In this document: piece after piece, positions 15,877 through 22,875 of the stretch
How the letters are laid out: each line of letters begins with the position of its first letter
Position numbering within the stretch: the first letter of the stretch is position 1
Virus record (IMG/VR): IMGVR_UViG_3300031857_000037
Span: 1-64,000 of that record
Origin: a virus
Reading direction: 5' to 3' (one strand)
DNA: 64,000 nucleotides
Notes under the pieces: generated by a model
Databases searched by the model: none
Told to the model about the DNA's origin: nothing
What the model saw: only the letters and a program-made list of their open reading frames with translations
Translations under genes and position numbers: made by a program

Positions 15877-16130
15877 TGTACACTCTTTATGTACTGAAGG
15901 GTCTTGCTCCATTTATTGGGGCAATGTGTTTAGATAATTTTATTCGTAGACAAGGAGACCTTTGTAACTCAAAAGATTATCCTGCACAAGTAACAAAATA
16001 TGATCCCCAAAGTCCAGAAAATGCCTGTTATCGAGATGGTATTTTTTATCCAAGATGTAAAGATCTAGAAAATCCAGAGGTCTTAAAGTATCACAATTTA
16101 CTCAAAGCTGAAAATGACAAACTACGATAA
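15876..16130 (+). CDS. small protein with N-terminal hydrophobic segment
   Basis: 84 residues from the ATG at 15876 (TGATG overlap). Residues 2-19 (YTLYVLKGLAPFIGAMCL) could be a membrane anchor. The rest is polar with cysteines at about 30, 51 and 61. Family not recognised. Confidence 0.5.
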   Translation: MYTLYVLKGLAPFIGAMCLDNFIRRQGDLCNSKDYPAQVTKYDPQSPENACYRDGIFYPRCKDLENPEVLKYHNLLKAENDKLR

Positions 16131-16275
16131 ACTTGTTGACGCCATTTCAAACGAAATTTATCTTTTGAATGTTTCTCATGAAAGTTGGGATGAAGAATCT
16201 GCAAAAAACACATCTAAACGAATTCTAGAAATTGTAGAAGAATTTCAACAAAAACGATCAAATATTATTCCTTAA
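16114..16275 (+). CDS. hypothetical helical protein, 53 residues
   Basis: ATG at 16114 overlaps the previous gene by 17 bases. It reads MTNYDKLVDAISNEIYLLN, then SAKNTSKRILEIVEEFQQ, two amphipathic helices. No recognised family. Confidence 0.5.
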   Translation: MTNYDKLVDAISNEIYLLNVSHESWDEESAKNTSKRILEIVEEFQQKRSNIIP

Positions 16276-16277
16276 TT

Positions 16278-16511
16278 ATGTCATTATCCGAATCCGTCGA
16301 AACTAGTCTAAGAGAAGCAGAAGCTGCATTACGAAATGCTCTTGCTTATGCTGCCCGTCAAGAAAAACCTTTTGTGGGTAAACACATTGCTGAAATGATT
16401 ATGCAAATTGATAATCTTATTGCAGCAGATCAACTTATGGATAAACTCGAACAGAGAATGAATGGTGATGAAGATACTAAGAGGGGCCGTTGGGGTCCCT
16501 TTGGATCTTGA
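16278..16511 (+). CDS. hypothetical helical protein, 77 residues
   Basis: Helical throughout the first 65 residues (SVETSLREAEAALRNALAY, EMIMQIDNLIAADQLMDKL), with a short basic and Gly end (KRGRWGPFGS). Likely a small helical bundle. Function unknown. Confidence 0.5.
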   Translation: MSLSESVETSLREAEAALRNALAYAARQEKPFVGKHIAEMIMQIDNLIAADQLMDKLEQRMNGDEDTKRGRWGPFGS

Positions 16512-16540
16512 CTAGATAGTGATAGCTCATAAAAAAGGTC

Positions 16541-17017
16541 ATGCATGAGTTACCAATAGAACCCTATAAAACAGTATTGGTTTTAAATTCTAGTTATGAA
16601 CCAATTAATTTTACAAACTGGAAACGGGCTATCGTTCTTCTTTTAAAGGAAAAAGCACAAGTACTTTCGAGTAGAGTCATTAGACTCTTAGATTATGTAA
16701 AGTTGCCTATATCTAAAATTATGAACATTTCTCCTTCTCGTTCTATGATTTATAAGAGGGATAATCATACTTGCCAATACTGTGGAGCAAGGTCTAGACT
16801 CACTATAGATCATGTAATTCCTCGTTCTAAGGGAGGTGAAGATTCGTGGGAAAATTTAGTAGTGGCTTGTTCTTCATGTAATACCAAAAAAGGTAATATA
16901 CTTCTTGAACATACTGGAATGAAATTGGCTAGAAAACCAAGAGCTCCAGTTAATAAAATGATTTTTGATCTTGAAAAAACTAACGTTGAAGAATGGAGAC
17001 AGTATCATTATGAATGA
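16541..17017 (+). CDS. HNH endonuclease-family protein
   Basis: 158 residues. The zinc-bracketed HNH domain has C78/C81 (CQYC), D90-H91 (TIDHVIP), N105 (WENLVVA) and C110/C113 (CSSC), all in standard order. The N-terminal 60 residues (VLVLNSSYEPINFTNWKRAI) are the accessory domain seen in stand-alone cyanobacterial and phage HNH proteins of this length. It may be a homing-type or DNA-processing nuclease. No split target gene is seen beside it. Confidence 0.85.
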   Translation: MHELPIEPYKTVLVLNSSYEPINFTNWKRAIVLLLKEKAQVLSSRVIRLLDYVKLPISKIMNISPSRSMIYKRDNHTCQYCGARSRLTIDHVIPRSKGGEDSWENLVVACSSCNTKKGNILLEHTGMKLARKPRAPVNKMIFDLEKTNVEEWRQYHYE

Positions 17018-17372
17018 AAAACAACCAAACGAACTTGGTAAGGCACTAAAAGAATGGTGGGATAGTGATGCCTGTAAGAAAATGCAGAAAGAAAATGAAG
17101 AGGCAAAGCAACGTGCAGTAGGAAAGTACTTTATGCTTTCCGAAGAAGATAAACTTGATATGGTTCAGGCAATCTGCCATATTATGTGTAAAGCAGAAAG
17201 TGAGGGGACCAGTCACAGAGGACTGATGGATGAACTTGGCATTTATCCTGTTGGGTTCTGGGTTGATCAGCTGATGGATGTCCATAATGCTCTCTGGACA
17301 TACTATCACGACAAGAAGAGGGATCAAGAACTTAAAGACGATCTTGATGCACTTGAAGAATTCATTAAGTAA
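17010..17372 (+). CDS. conserved hypothetical protein, 120 residues
   Basis: Preferred ATG at 17010, overlapping the HNH stop. Helix-rich and charged: NELGKALKEWWDSDACKKMQ, then EEDKLDMVQAICHIMCKAES, then MDVHNALWTYYHDKKRDQEL. I do not recognise the family. Confidence 0.55.
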   Translation: MNEKQPNELGKALKEWWDSDACKKMQKENEEAKQRAVGKYFMLSEEDKLDMVQAICHIMCKAESEGTSHRGLMDELGIYPVGFWVDQLMDVHNALWTYYHDKKRDQELKDDLDALEEFIK

Positions 17373-17459
17373 TGTAACTCAATCCCAAAGAGATCATTAA
17401 GTTTATAGATAGTCATATAATTGTGTGTTAGAATTTCAACACAATCAGAAGGAGATTTC

Positions 17460-17669
17460 ATGACTTATTCGCAACCAAAGACTGAACAACTTACGGATGC
17501 GGAATGGAAAGAATTGGTTGCCCTTAAAGAGGCCATTAATCAAAATCCAGCGGCAGTTCATCCAGAAAAAATGGAACTCTTTACGGAATTGCTTGTTCGA
17601 TCTTGGGATGCAAAGTGTGAACCTCCAGACATGACCAAATGGCGAACTGGTCATCCGATGGAAGAGTAA
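17460..17669 (+). CDS. hypothetical protein, 69 residues
   Basis: ATG at 17460 is chosen over upstream starts because AAGGAG sits six bases before it. Sequence QLTDAEWKELVALKEAINQ, then HPEKMELFTELLVRSW is helical. A 6-bp inverted repeat (TTGTGT/ACACAA) lies just upstream at about 17420-17443 and could affect its expression. Confidence 0.55.
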   Translation: MTYSQPKTEQLTDAEWKELVALKEAINQNPAAVHPEKMELFTELLVRSWDAKCEPPDMTKWRTGHPMEE

Positions 17670-17674
17670 TTATA

Positions 17675-17703
17675 TTGACATACTTAAAATTTTAGTGTAT
17701 TAT
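17675..17703 (+). promoter_or_regulatory. sigma70-type early promoter for glutaredoxin
   Basis: TTGACA (17675-17680), 17-base spacer, TATTAT (17698-17703). One mismatch to consensus overall. The glutaredoxin ATG is 46 bases downstream. Confidence 0.75.
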
Positions 17704-17749
17704 TTACTATAAATCACAACTCTAAATATTACAAAACACAACAAATGAA

Positions 17750-17986
17750 ATGAAGTTCACTGTTTATTCTAAACCTGAGTGTCCATATTGTTATAAAGTT
17801 AAACAAGTTCTTGACCTATGTGGGAAGGACTTTGTTGTTTATACTTTAGGTGAACATTTTACAAAGAACGAATTTTACGCAGAATTTGGAAAGGGGTCTA
17901 CATTTCCGCAAGTGGTGATGGATGATAAACATATTGGGGGTTGTACTGATACAATCGAGTATCTTAAAGGACTTTCAATAATTTGA
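17750..17986 (+). CDS. glutaredoxin
   Basis: 78 residues. The redox motif CPYC is at residues 10-13 in YSKPECPYCYKVK. The cis-Pro STFPQVV and the glutathione-site GGCTDTIEY follow in the expected places. It is a complete single-domain glutaredoxin. In phages it usually supplies electrons to ribonucleotide reductase. No nrd genes are in this window, so that partner would lie elsewhere. A strong promoter directly upstream supports early expression. Confidence 0.9.
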   Translation: MKFTVYSKPECPYCYKVKQVLDLCGKDFVVYTLGEHFTKNEFYAEFGKGSTFPQVVMDDKHIGGCTDTIEYLKGLSII

Positions 17987-17988
17987 TT

Positions 17989-18165
17989 ATGAGTGAGCCT
18001 AAAGAGCTTCACATAAATAGAGGTGTGGAATTATTGTTAAGAAAAAGGAGGAGAGAACCTGAAGCACCAAAAACGTTTCAATTCAGTTTTGGTAAAATGG
18101 TCTCTCTCTTCAAAAGAGAGATTCATTTTTATCTAAAAGTTTCATTAGATATCAAAAAAAAGTAA
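17989..18165 (+). CDS. small basic protein, 58 residues
   Basis: ATG at 17989, two bases after the glutaredoxin stop. Very basic (LLLRKRRREPEAPKTFQF, then SLFKREIHFYLKVSLDIKKK). It contains an internal hairpin, TCTCTC...GAGAGA, near 18100-18121. Function unknown. Confidence 0.45.
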   Translation: MSEPKELHINRGVELLLRKRRREPEAPKTFQFSFGKMVSLFKREIHFYLKVSLDIKKK

Positions 18166-18183
18166 TCTCTCGGAGGTAGGGCC

Positions 18184-18408
18184 ATGACAGCACCCTTAAT
18201 TGCCATCTTTTGTTTAATATCATTCATGTTCTTGATAATTGGTGGTGTAGTTGGTTGGTTATGGAAAGAACATGTAGTTTTCTCCACCCCTCAACAAGTA
18301 TTTGCTCATCCAGAAATGTTTGACAATAATGGGAATCTCATTCCCGATGAAGTAATTGCAGTACGATTTGAAAATAGCTATGACGACTACGAAGAAGACG
18401 ACGACTAG
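18184..18408 (+). CDS. small membrane protein with acidic tail
   Basis: 74 residues behind a good Shine-Dalgarno (CGGAGG). One N-terminal transmembrane segment (residues 3-27, APLIAIFCLISFMFLIIGGV) is followed by HPEMFDNNGNLIPDEV and a DDYEEDDD end. I recall this type as common in T4-like cyanophages. Role unknown. Confidence 0.6.
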   Translation: MTAPLIAIFCLISFMFLIIGGVVGWLWKEHVVFSTPQQVFAHPEMFDNNGNLIPDEVIAVRFENSYDDYEEDDD

Positions 18409-18943
18409 TAGTGGGAGATCTACATCAACTACTACTAAAAAACCAGTTGCAAAAAAGACAACAACTCCTAAGACAACCCAAGTCGCAGAGAAGATTGAAC
18501 TGACTTCAAGTTCTTACGTTCATGAAATCTTTGCGGCTGTTGTTGCGGAAAGAACTAAAGATAAAAAGATTAATATTCTTCAACAATATAATGAAAACTT
18601 TATCAAGGCTCTTTTAATTTGGAACTTTGATCCAAGTGTTGAATCTGCCATTCCAGAAGGTGAAGTTCCTATTCAACCTAAGGAAGATGCAGATACGGCA
18701 AAACCTTCATCCAATATTCGTAAAGAATGGAGTAAGTTTTATAACTTTGTGAAAGGAGGTAATGATGCAATGAACAGACTTCGTAAAGAAACTCTGTTCA
18801 TCAATCTTCTAGAATCTTTCCATCCTGGGGAAGCAGAAGTGTTATGTCTTGTAAAGGACAAAAAATTGCAAACTAAATATAATATCACCAAAGAACTTGT
18901 TTCTGAGGCGTATCCTGACATCCAATGGGGGAATCGTTCTTGA
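18380..18943 (+). CDS. conserved T4-like cyanophage protein (DUF6433-type by recall)
   Basis: 187 residues from the ATG at 18380, overlapping the previous gene. A Thr/Lys-rich low-complexity start (about 35 residues) precedes a helical domain: KINILQQYNENFIKALLIWN, FDPSVESAIPEGEVP, FYNFVKGGNDAMNRLRKE, ESFHPGEAEVLCLVKDKKL and AYPDIQWGN. This matches a widespread T4-family protein that I remember as DUF6433. Its role is unknown to me. Confidence 0.7.
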   Translation: MTTTKKTTTSSGRSTSTTTKKPVAKKTTTPKTTQVAEKIELTSSSYVHEIFAAVVAERTKDKKINILQQYNENFIKALLIWNFDPSVESAIPEGEVPIQPKEDADTAKPSSNIRKEWSKFYNFVKGGNDAMNRLRKETLFINLLESFHPGEAEVLCLVKDKKLQTKYNITKELVSEAYPDIQWGNRS

Positions 18944-18944
18944 T

Positions 18945-19205
18945 ATGTCTGTGAATATTATTCATGGGGATTGTGATCCATCCGCTGCTAAAAATAGAGA
19001 TCTGCCAAGAAATTCTTATTTGGTAGCTTATGGAGTAGACGATTCTATTCAGTATGATGTGGTTCAATGTGGATCACAGGCTGAGATTTTTAATTATTAT
19101 TGGGACAAATACAGAGACGTGAGAGGTATTAAATGGACAGAGGGAACAGTGAATCCAAAAATGTGGAATTACCAACCGAAAACGGAAAAGAAGAGACCAA
19201 AGTAA
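18945..19205 (+). CDS. hypothetical protein, 86 residues
   Basis: ATG at 18945, immediately after the previous stop. It reads MSVNIIHGDCDPSAAKNRDL, SYLVAYGVDDSIQYDVVQ and GIKWTEGTVNPKMWNYQP. The compact alpha/beta pattern is cyanophage-like, but the family is not recognised. Confidence 0.55.
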   Translation: MSVNIIHGDCDPSAAKNRDLPRNSYLVAYGVDDSIQYDVVQCGSQAEIFNYYWDKYRDVRGIKWTEGTVNPKMWNYQPKTEKKRPK

Positions 19206-19378
19206 TTTCCGGTGACATGAATCTTGAGATGAATCTTGATGCAATCAAAGATGTGAGAAAACAATATAAGAAAATTAAAAGATACATGCGATCCTCTATT
19301 TACACTGTAGCCATGATGGACGGGAAAGAACAAATCGTAAGTCGTTTACTAAAGGACCAGGAGGATAATCCTGCATAA
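19133..19378 (+). CDS. hypothetical protein, 81 residues
   Basis: Overlaps the previous gene by 73 bases if the ATG at 19133 is used. A shorter start at 19217 (MNLEMNLDAIKDVRKQY) is equally possible. The C-terminal part is a basic helix (YKKIKRYMRSS) ending SRLLKDQEDNPA. It abuts speD (TAAATG). Confidence 0.5.
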   Translation: MDRGNSESKNVELPTENGKEETKVISGDMNLEMNLDAIKDVRKQYKKIKRYMRSSIYTVAMMDGKEQIVSRLLKDQEDNPA

Positions 19379-19705
19379 ATGGGGAAACACTATCTTCTTA
19401 ACTTATTTGGATGCTCATTCGCTCACTTGAACGATGAGCATTTTCTTATGGATCTTTTAGAAAATGCAGCTGCAGCAAGTGGCGCAACTGTATGTCAAAC
19501 GATCTTTAAAAAATTTGATCCACAAGGAGTTACGGTGTTGTGTTTGTTATCTGAGAGCCATATAAGTATTCATACATGGCCAGAAGATGGTAAAGCTGCA
19601 TGTGATGTTTATACATGTGGAGATTGCAACCCAAAAATCGGGTGTGACATAATCATTCAACAATTAAGTGCAACAAATCATACTCTAAGTTATATTGAGA
19701 GATGA
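19379..19705 (+). CDS. speD: S-adenosylmethionine decarboxylase proenzyme
   Basis: 108 residues, the usual length for the small class of bacterial, archaeal and phage SpeD. The self-cleavage site is E59-S60 in LLSESHISIHTWPE; S60 would become the pyruvoyl group. H65 and C80 (VYTCGDC) are the other conserved processing and catalytic residues. It makes decarboxylated SAM for polyamine synthesis. No spermidine synthase gene is seen here, so host SpeE would be needed. SpeD is a known cyanophage auxiliary gene. Confidence 0.92.
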   Translation: MGKHYLLNLFGCSFAHLNDEHFLMDLLENAAAASGATVCQTIFKKFDPQGVTVLCLLSESHISIHTWPEDGKAACDVYTCGDCNPKIGCDIIIQQLSATNHTLSYIER

Positions 19706-19744
19706 TATAATTACATTCTAAATAATCCTATATGGAGAATAATT

Positions 19745-20065
19745 ATGCTTTCAACGCAGTATCGTCTAAGACTTGAAGGCATTTGCAATAAAATCGTTGC
19801 TCGTGAAGAAGTAAGTCTTGACGAAATGATTTGGGCAGAAAAACTTGCAAAAGCAAATCGAACTGCAGGAACAATCTTAAGACAAGCAAGAAGAACAGCA
19901 GAAAATCCTGACATGATGAAGGGAGACATGGATGATTTTTTAAATCAACTTGACATCGGTGGTTTGGGACATGAACGATTTGGTAAGCGTGGTTTTGACG
20001 ATATAGATGATATGGTTGACTGGTGGACAAAAGATAAACCCGAAGATTGGCGTCAAAGAGATTAA
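19745..20065 (+). CDS. conserved cyanophage protein, 106 residues
   Basis: The N-terminal half is helical and positively charged (LRLEGICNKIVAREEVSL, KLAKANRTAGTILRQARR). The second half is acidic and Gly-rich (DMDDFLNQLDIGGLG, DDIDDMVDWWTKDKPEDW). I recall similar proteins in other T4-like cyanophages without assigned function. Confidence 0.6.
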   Translation: MLSTQYRLRLEGICNKIVAREEVSLDEMIWAEKLAKANRTAGTILRQARRTAENPDMMKGDMDDFLNQLDIGGLGHERFGKRGFDDIDDMVDWWTKDKPEDWRQRD

Positions 20066-20090
20066 ATGGTAACAAATGTTACAAAAGTGG

Positions 20091-20120
20091 TTGACTACAT
20101 AGAGTGAATAGGAGTATACT
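20091..20120 (+). promoter_or_regulatory. sigma70-type early promoter
   Basis: TTGACT (20091-20096), 18-base spacer, TATACT (20115-20120). Each box has one mismatch to consensus. It lies 20 bases before the signal-peptide protein. Confidence 0.65.
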
Positions 20121-20140
20121 AATCTCCTAACGTTCATCCT

Positions 20141-20347
20141 ATGACTAAAGCACTTTTGCTTTTAGCATGGGTTCCACTTCTTTCTTTTGCTTCACCACAA
20201 CCTACTAAGACTGAATTTCTAGTCACAATAAGTTGTGATACAGCGTGGGAACTAATGGACATCGTTAAAAACGACGATGTAGTACACCAAAGAAAAGAAG
20301 ACCAATTGCTATTAGAACTACGAAAAGACGTAGTTACCAAGTGTTAA
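20141..20347 (+). CDS. small exported protein with signal peptide
   Basis: 68 residues. A short basic start (MTK) is followed by a hydrophobic core (ALLLLAWVPLLSF) and a probable signal-peptidase cleavage after ...SFA. The mature part is about 50 residues (TKTEFLVTISCDTAWELM, VVHQRKEDQLLLELRKDV) with two cysteines that could pair in the periplasm. It is the first gene after a promoter. Function unknown. Confidence 0.6.
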   Translation: MTKALLLLAWVPLLSFASPQPTKTEFLVTISCDTAWELMDIVKNDDVVHQRKEDQLLLELRKDVVTKC

Positions 20348-20547
20348 AACCTAATAGGACGGAAGTAAGCCGACTCGGAACGGATCGTTCATCTATGGAA
20401 GCAATCATTCTCACTTGTTTACAAGCACAACTGATGGCAGGAAGAGTCCTTAAACACGACATTTCCAACCATGTAAAGAATGATATTATTTGGGAGATCA
20501 AACAGATTACCCCAAAGAATTGCCCCATAGACGCAAAAGCCGACTGA
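20341..20547 (+). CDS. conserved cyanophage helical protein
   Basis: 68 residues with GTG at 20341 overlapping the previous stop. An internal ATG at 20398 is an alternative, but residues before it (RTEVSRLGTDRSS) look like part of the protein. The core MEAIILTCLQAQLMAGRVL, then VKNDIIWEIKQITPK, is a two-helix pattern I recall from other cyanophages. Role unknown. Confidence 0.55.
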   Translation: MLKPNRTEVSRLGTDRSSMEAIILTCLQAQLMAGRVLKHDISNHVKNDIIWEIKQITPKNCPIDAKAD

Positions 20548-20587
20548 AGGAACGCTCTTTAACTTAAACCCCTAAGGAGAAAACCTA

Positions 20588-20752
20588 ATGTCACAAGCAA
20601 CCTATCGTGGGTGCAAGTATAATACTGACACCCCAAAACAAGAATATCAACACTGGTATTCTGAAACACATGCACCAGCACATCCACAAAATAAGTATCG
20701 TGGTGTTGCCTACCGTCCATGCAATAACTGGAACTGGGAGGAAGCAAAATGA
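20588..20752 (+). CDS. DUF4278-like small protein
   Basis: 54 residues with AAGGAG about ten bases upstream. It contains the paired motif YRGCKYN and YRGVAYRPC. YRG-x-x-Y repeats of this type characterise the cyanobacterial DUF4278 family. A host origin is therefore likely. Function is unknown in both host and phage. Confidence 0.55.
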   Translation: MSQATYRGCKYNTDTPKQEYQHWYSETHAPAHPQNKYRGVAYRPCNNWNWEEAK

Positions 20753-20847
20753 AAAAACTTAATTTTCTTCAACTCATCAAAGATAAAAAACAAAAAGAAG
20801 ATCGTCAGCATCAAGCCAAGTTAGTACAATTAATTGGTGCAAAGTAA
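20749..20847 (+). CDS. basic microprotein, 32 residues
   Basis: ATGA-coupled to the DUF4278-like gene. Sequence MKKLNFLQLIKDKKQKEDRQ is an amphipathic basic helix. Too short to classify. It is accepted because of the tight ATGA/TAATG chain on both sides. Confidence 0.45.
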   Translation: MKKLNFLQLIKDKKQKEDRQHQAKLVQLIGAK

Positions 20848-20933
20848 TGGCACAATTCCTTATTTCTGCAACAGCAATGATCACTCTATTAACTGTTGGA
20901 TTCTCACTATACATTCAATGGATTTATAAATGA
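20847..20933 (+). CDS. single-transmembrane microprotein, 28 residues
   Basis: TAATG-coupled. Almost the whole sequence is one membrane helix (FLISATAMITLLTVGFSLYI). The size resembles small cyanobacterial photosynthetic membrane subunits, but I cannot match it to PsbI, PsaM or PetN. A strong terminator follows at once, which supports it as the last gene of a unit. Confidence 0.45.
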   Translation: MAQFLISATAMITLLTVGFSLYIQWIYK

Positions 20934-20942
20934 ATTTTTAGA

Positions 20943-20969
20943 AGGAGGGTTTACACCCTCCTTTTTTTG
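20943..20969 (+). terminator. rho-independent terminator
   Basis: Stem GGAGGGT / ACCCTCC with loop TTAC, followed by seven T residues. It closes the unit that starts at the 20091 promoter. Confidence 0.9.
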
Positions 20970-20999
20970 TAGTAAAATTGTAAGAGACTATGCATAATC

Positions 21000-21170
21000 A
21001 TGGACAAAGAAAGACTCAAATTAATTGTAAGAAATCTGGAGTCACTTGTATCTGCGCTCAAATCAGAAATTTATTCTGATCCAGATTCTTATCGACAAGT
21101 AAAACAAAAAGAAGATCACATCTCAGATTACGATGAGATCTTTGAAGACGATGATGGTTACCCCGATTGA
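21000..21170 (+). CDS. acidic hypothetical protein, 56 residues
   Basis: ATG at 21000. The helical start (MDKERLKLIVRNLESLVSAL) is followed by an acidic tail (DYDEIFEDDDGYPD). Similar short acidic proteins occur in cyanophages. It lies eight bases before thyX. Confidence 0.55.
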   Translation: MDKERLKLIVRNLESLVSALKSEIYSDPDSYRQVKQKEDHISDYDEIFEDDDGYPD

Positions 21171-21178
21171 GGACTTAA

Positions 21179-21811
21179 ATGACTGTAAAACTTATTTCTA
21201 TCACTCCTGATGCAGAACAAACAATGGCGTATATTGCGCGAGTTTCTAATCCTGCGAATCAAGACAACCAAAACTATGCCAAGTTGCTTGCTTATTGTAT
21301 TAAGCATAATCATTGGTCTGTTTTTGAACAGTCTACTATGACCCTTGAGATTGAGACGACTCGTGGCATTGCGGCCCAAATTTTGCGTCATAGGTCTTTT
21401 ACATTTCAAGAATTTTCTCAACGATATGCAGACACCAATCTCTTAGGAGAAGATATTCCTTTGCCTGAACTTCGTCGTCAGGACACAAAGAACCGTCAGA
21501 ACTCCATTGATGACCTTCCAGTAGATCTGAAGATTCATTTATACGCAAAGATCCAGGATCATTTTGACGCTGCCCAGGAACTCTACAAGGAACTCCTAGA
21601 GTATGAGGTCGCAAAGGAGTGTGCTCGCTTTGTACTCCCCTTGGCGACTCCCACACGCATCTATATGACGGGCTCATGCCGTTCTTGGATACATTACATC
21701 AATCTTCGTTCTGCACACGGGACTCAAAAGGAACATATGGACATCGCTTTGGAATGTAGGAGAGTATTTACCGAACAATTCCCATCCGTTTCAGAAGCCC
21801 TGGAATGGTAA
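21179..21811 (+). CDS. thyX: flavin-dependent thymidylate synthase
   Basis: 210 residues, the normal ThyX length. The signature R70-H71-R72-S73 continues into FTFQEFSQRY, a full match to the RHR(x)7S motif. N-terminal FEQSTMTLEI and C-terminal CRSWIHYINLRS are also typical. It makes dTMP from dUMP with FAD, NADPH and methylene-tetrahydrofolate, supporting synthesis of an AT-rich genome. ThyX is usual in cyanophages in place of ThyA. Confidence 0.95.
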   Translation: MTVKLISITPDAEQTMAYIARVSNPANQDNQNYAKLLAYCIKHNHWSVFEQSTMTLEIETTRGIAAQILRHRSFTFQEFSQRYADTNLLGEDIPLPELRRQDTKNRQNSIDDLPVDLKIHLYAKIQDHFDAAQELYKELLEYEVAKECARFVLPLATPTRIYMTGSCRSWIHYINLRSAHGTQKEHMDIALECRRVFTEQFPSVSEALEW

Positions 21812-21842
21812 TATATACCAATGCCGCCTAAGGAGGTAACAC

Positions 21843-22022
21843 ATGTACTACCAAACTAAAGCAGTATCAAAAGACGAAGCCTGGACTACATGCACGATTG
21901 TTGATACCACAGAAAATAATTATATCGTAGAGTATAATGAAGATGGAAAGTTTGTTACTAAAGAAATCAAACCAGAAGAACTTCAAAAACTAGATTATTC
22001 CGAACTTGAGATCAGTCAATAA
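21843..22022 (+). CDS. hypothetical protein, 59 residues
   Basis: Very strong Shine-Dalgarno (TAAGGAGGT) seven bases upstream. Beta-rich start (YYQTKAVSKDEAWTTCTIV) and an acidic end (EIKPEELQKLDYSELEI). Likely abundant given its ribosome binding site. Function unknown. Confidence 0.55.
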   Translation: MYYQTKAVSKDEAWTTCTIVDTTENNYIVEYNEDGKFVTKEIKPEELQKLDYSELEISQ

Positions 22023-22023
22023 A

Positions 22024-22875
22024 ATGTCCGTTTCTATCATAACAGCATGTAAAAATAGAAAGAAAGCTTTGGCTATATCCATGGCTTCATGGATGCAATT
22101 TGATGAGGTTGAAGAAATCATCGTTACGAATTGGAATTCGGACGAACCTATAGATCATTTAACTATTTTAAGTGAAAAGGTAAAAATCATTAATGTAAAA
22201 GATGAACCTTACTTCAATCAACCCCAACCATTGAACCTGGCTGCATCTTTAGTTAAGAGTGAGTATCTTTTAAAATTAGATTGCGATCATATCCTTAATC
22301 CTTATTTTAACTTTTTTGACTTCCACAAAATTGAAGAAAAGTCTTTTATTACTGGATCAAATAACCTGTTGCAGGGATTGGATTTTGAGTTTTTACATCC
22401 TCTTTGGGGACTACTATATGTAAAAACCCAAATCTTTAAAGAAATTGGTGGATACAACGAAAGTATGGGTAAATATTATGCAGCAGAAGATGATGAATTG
22501 GCTGCGAGATTAATATCATATGGTCTCAATCCAGTTCTAATAGACTCTCAGAAATTATCTGCTTTACATATTCCACATTCAAATAAAGAAAGGGTAAAGA
22601 ACTTTGAGTCATTTGAAAGTATAACTAAAATTTTGAGTGAATTTGGAAAAGATTTTGTGGGAGACGATCTTTATACTTACATAGCAAAATTATGTAAAGA
22701 TAAAAATCACAATGTATTTCCAACATCTTCTAGAATGTTGGAAATACTTGACTTACACGAGAAAGACAAATACAGTGAGGAGGTAACTGCGGAAGCAGAT
22801 CCTTATTGTGAACCAATTTACAAGTGGGAAGTTACCCAAATAAATGACCAAGTATATGAAGCTGTTAAGGTATGA
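22024..22875 (+). CDS. GT2-family glycosyltransferase, copy 1
   Basis: 283 residues from the ATG at 22024. GT-A opening VSIITACKNRKKALAISMAS, LNLAASLVKSEYLLKLDCDH with a DxD-like DCD, and EIGGYNES followed by the catalytic-base region AAEDDELAARL. The most likely role is transfer to a polysaccharide or small acceptor. A paralogue follows with a 4-base overlap. No membrane segment is seen. Confidence 0.8.
   Translation: MSVSIITACKNRKKALAISMASWMQFDEVEEIIVTNWNSDEPIDHLTILSEKVKIINVKDEPYFNQPQPLNLAASLVKSEYLLKLDCDHILNPYFNFFDFHKIEEKSFITGSNNLLQGLDFEFLHPLWGLLYVKTQIFKEIGGYNESMGKYYAAEDDELAARLISYGLNPVLIDSQKLSALHIPHSNKERVKNFESFESITKILSEFGKDFVGDDLYTYIAKLCKDKNHNVFPTSSRMLEILDLHEKDKYSEEVTAEADPYCEPIYKWEVTQINDQVYEAVKV
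22204..22256 (+). repeat. 53-base perfect direct repeat, first copy
   Basis: The block beginning GAACCTTACTTCAATC is identical at 23052-23104. It encodes PYFNQPQPLNLAASLVK in both GT2 proteins. Flanking sequence diverges on both sides, which suggests local gene conversion or strong constraint. Confidence 0.9.

Noticed and set aside
16541-17017. HNH gene as a group I intron or intein-borne homing element
   Set aside because: No interrupted gene, intron ends or splice motifs are seen; the gene stands alone with normal neighbours.
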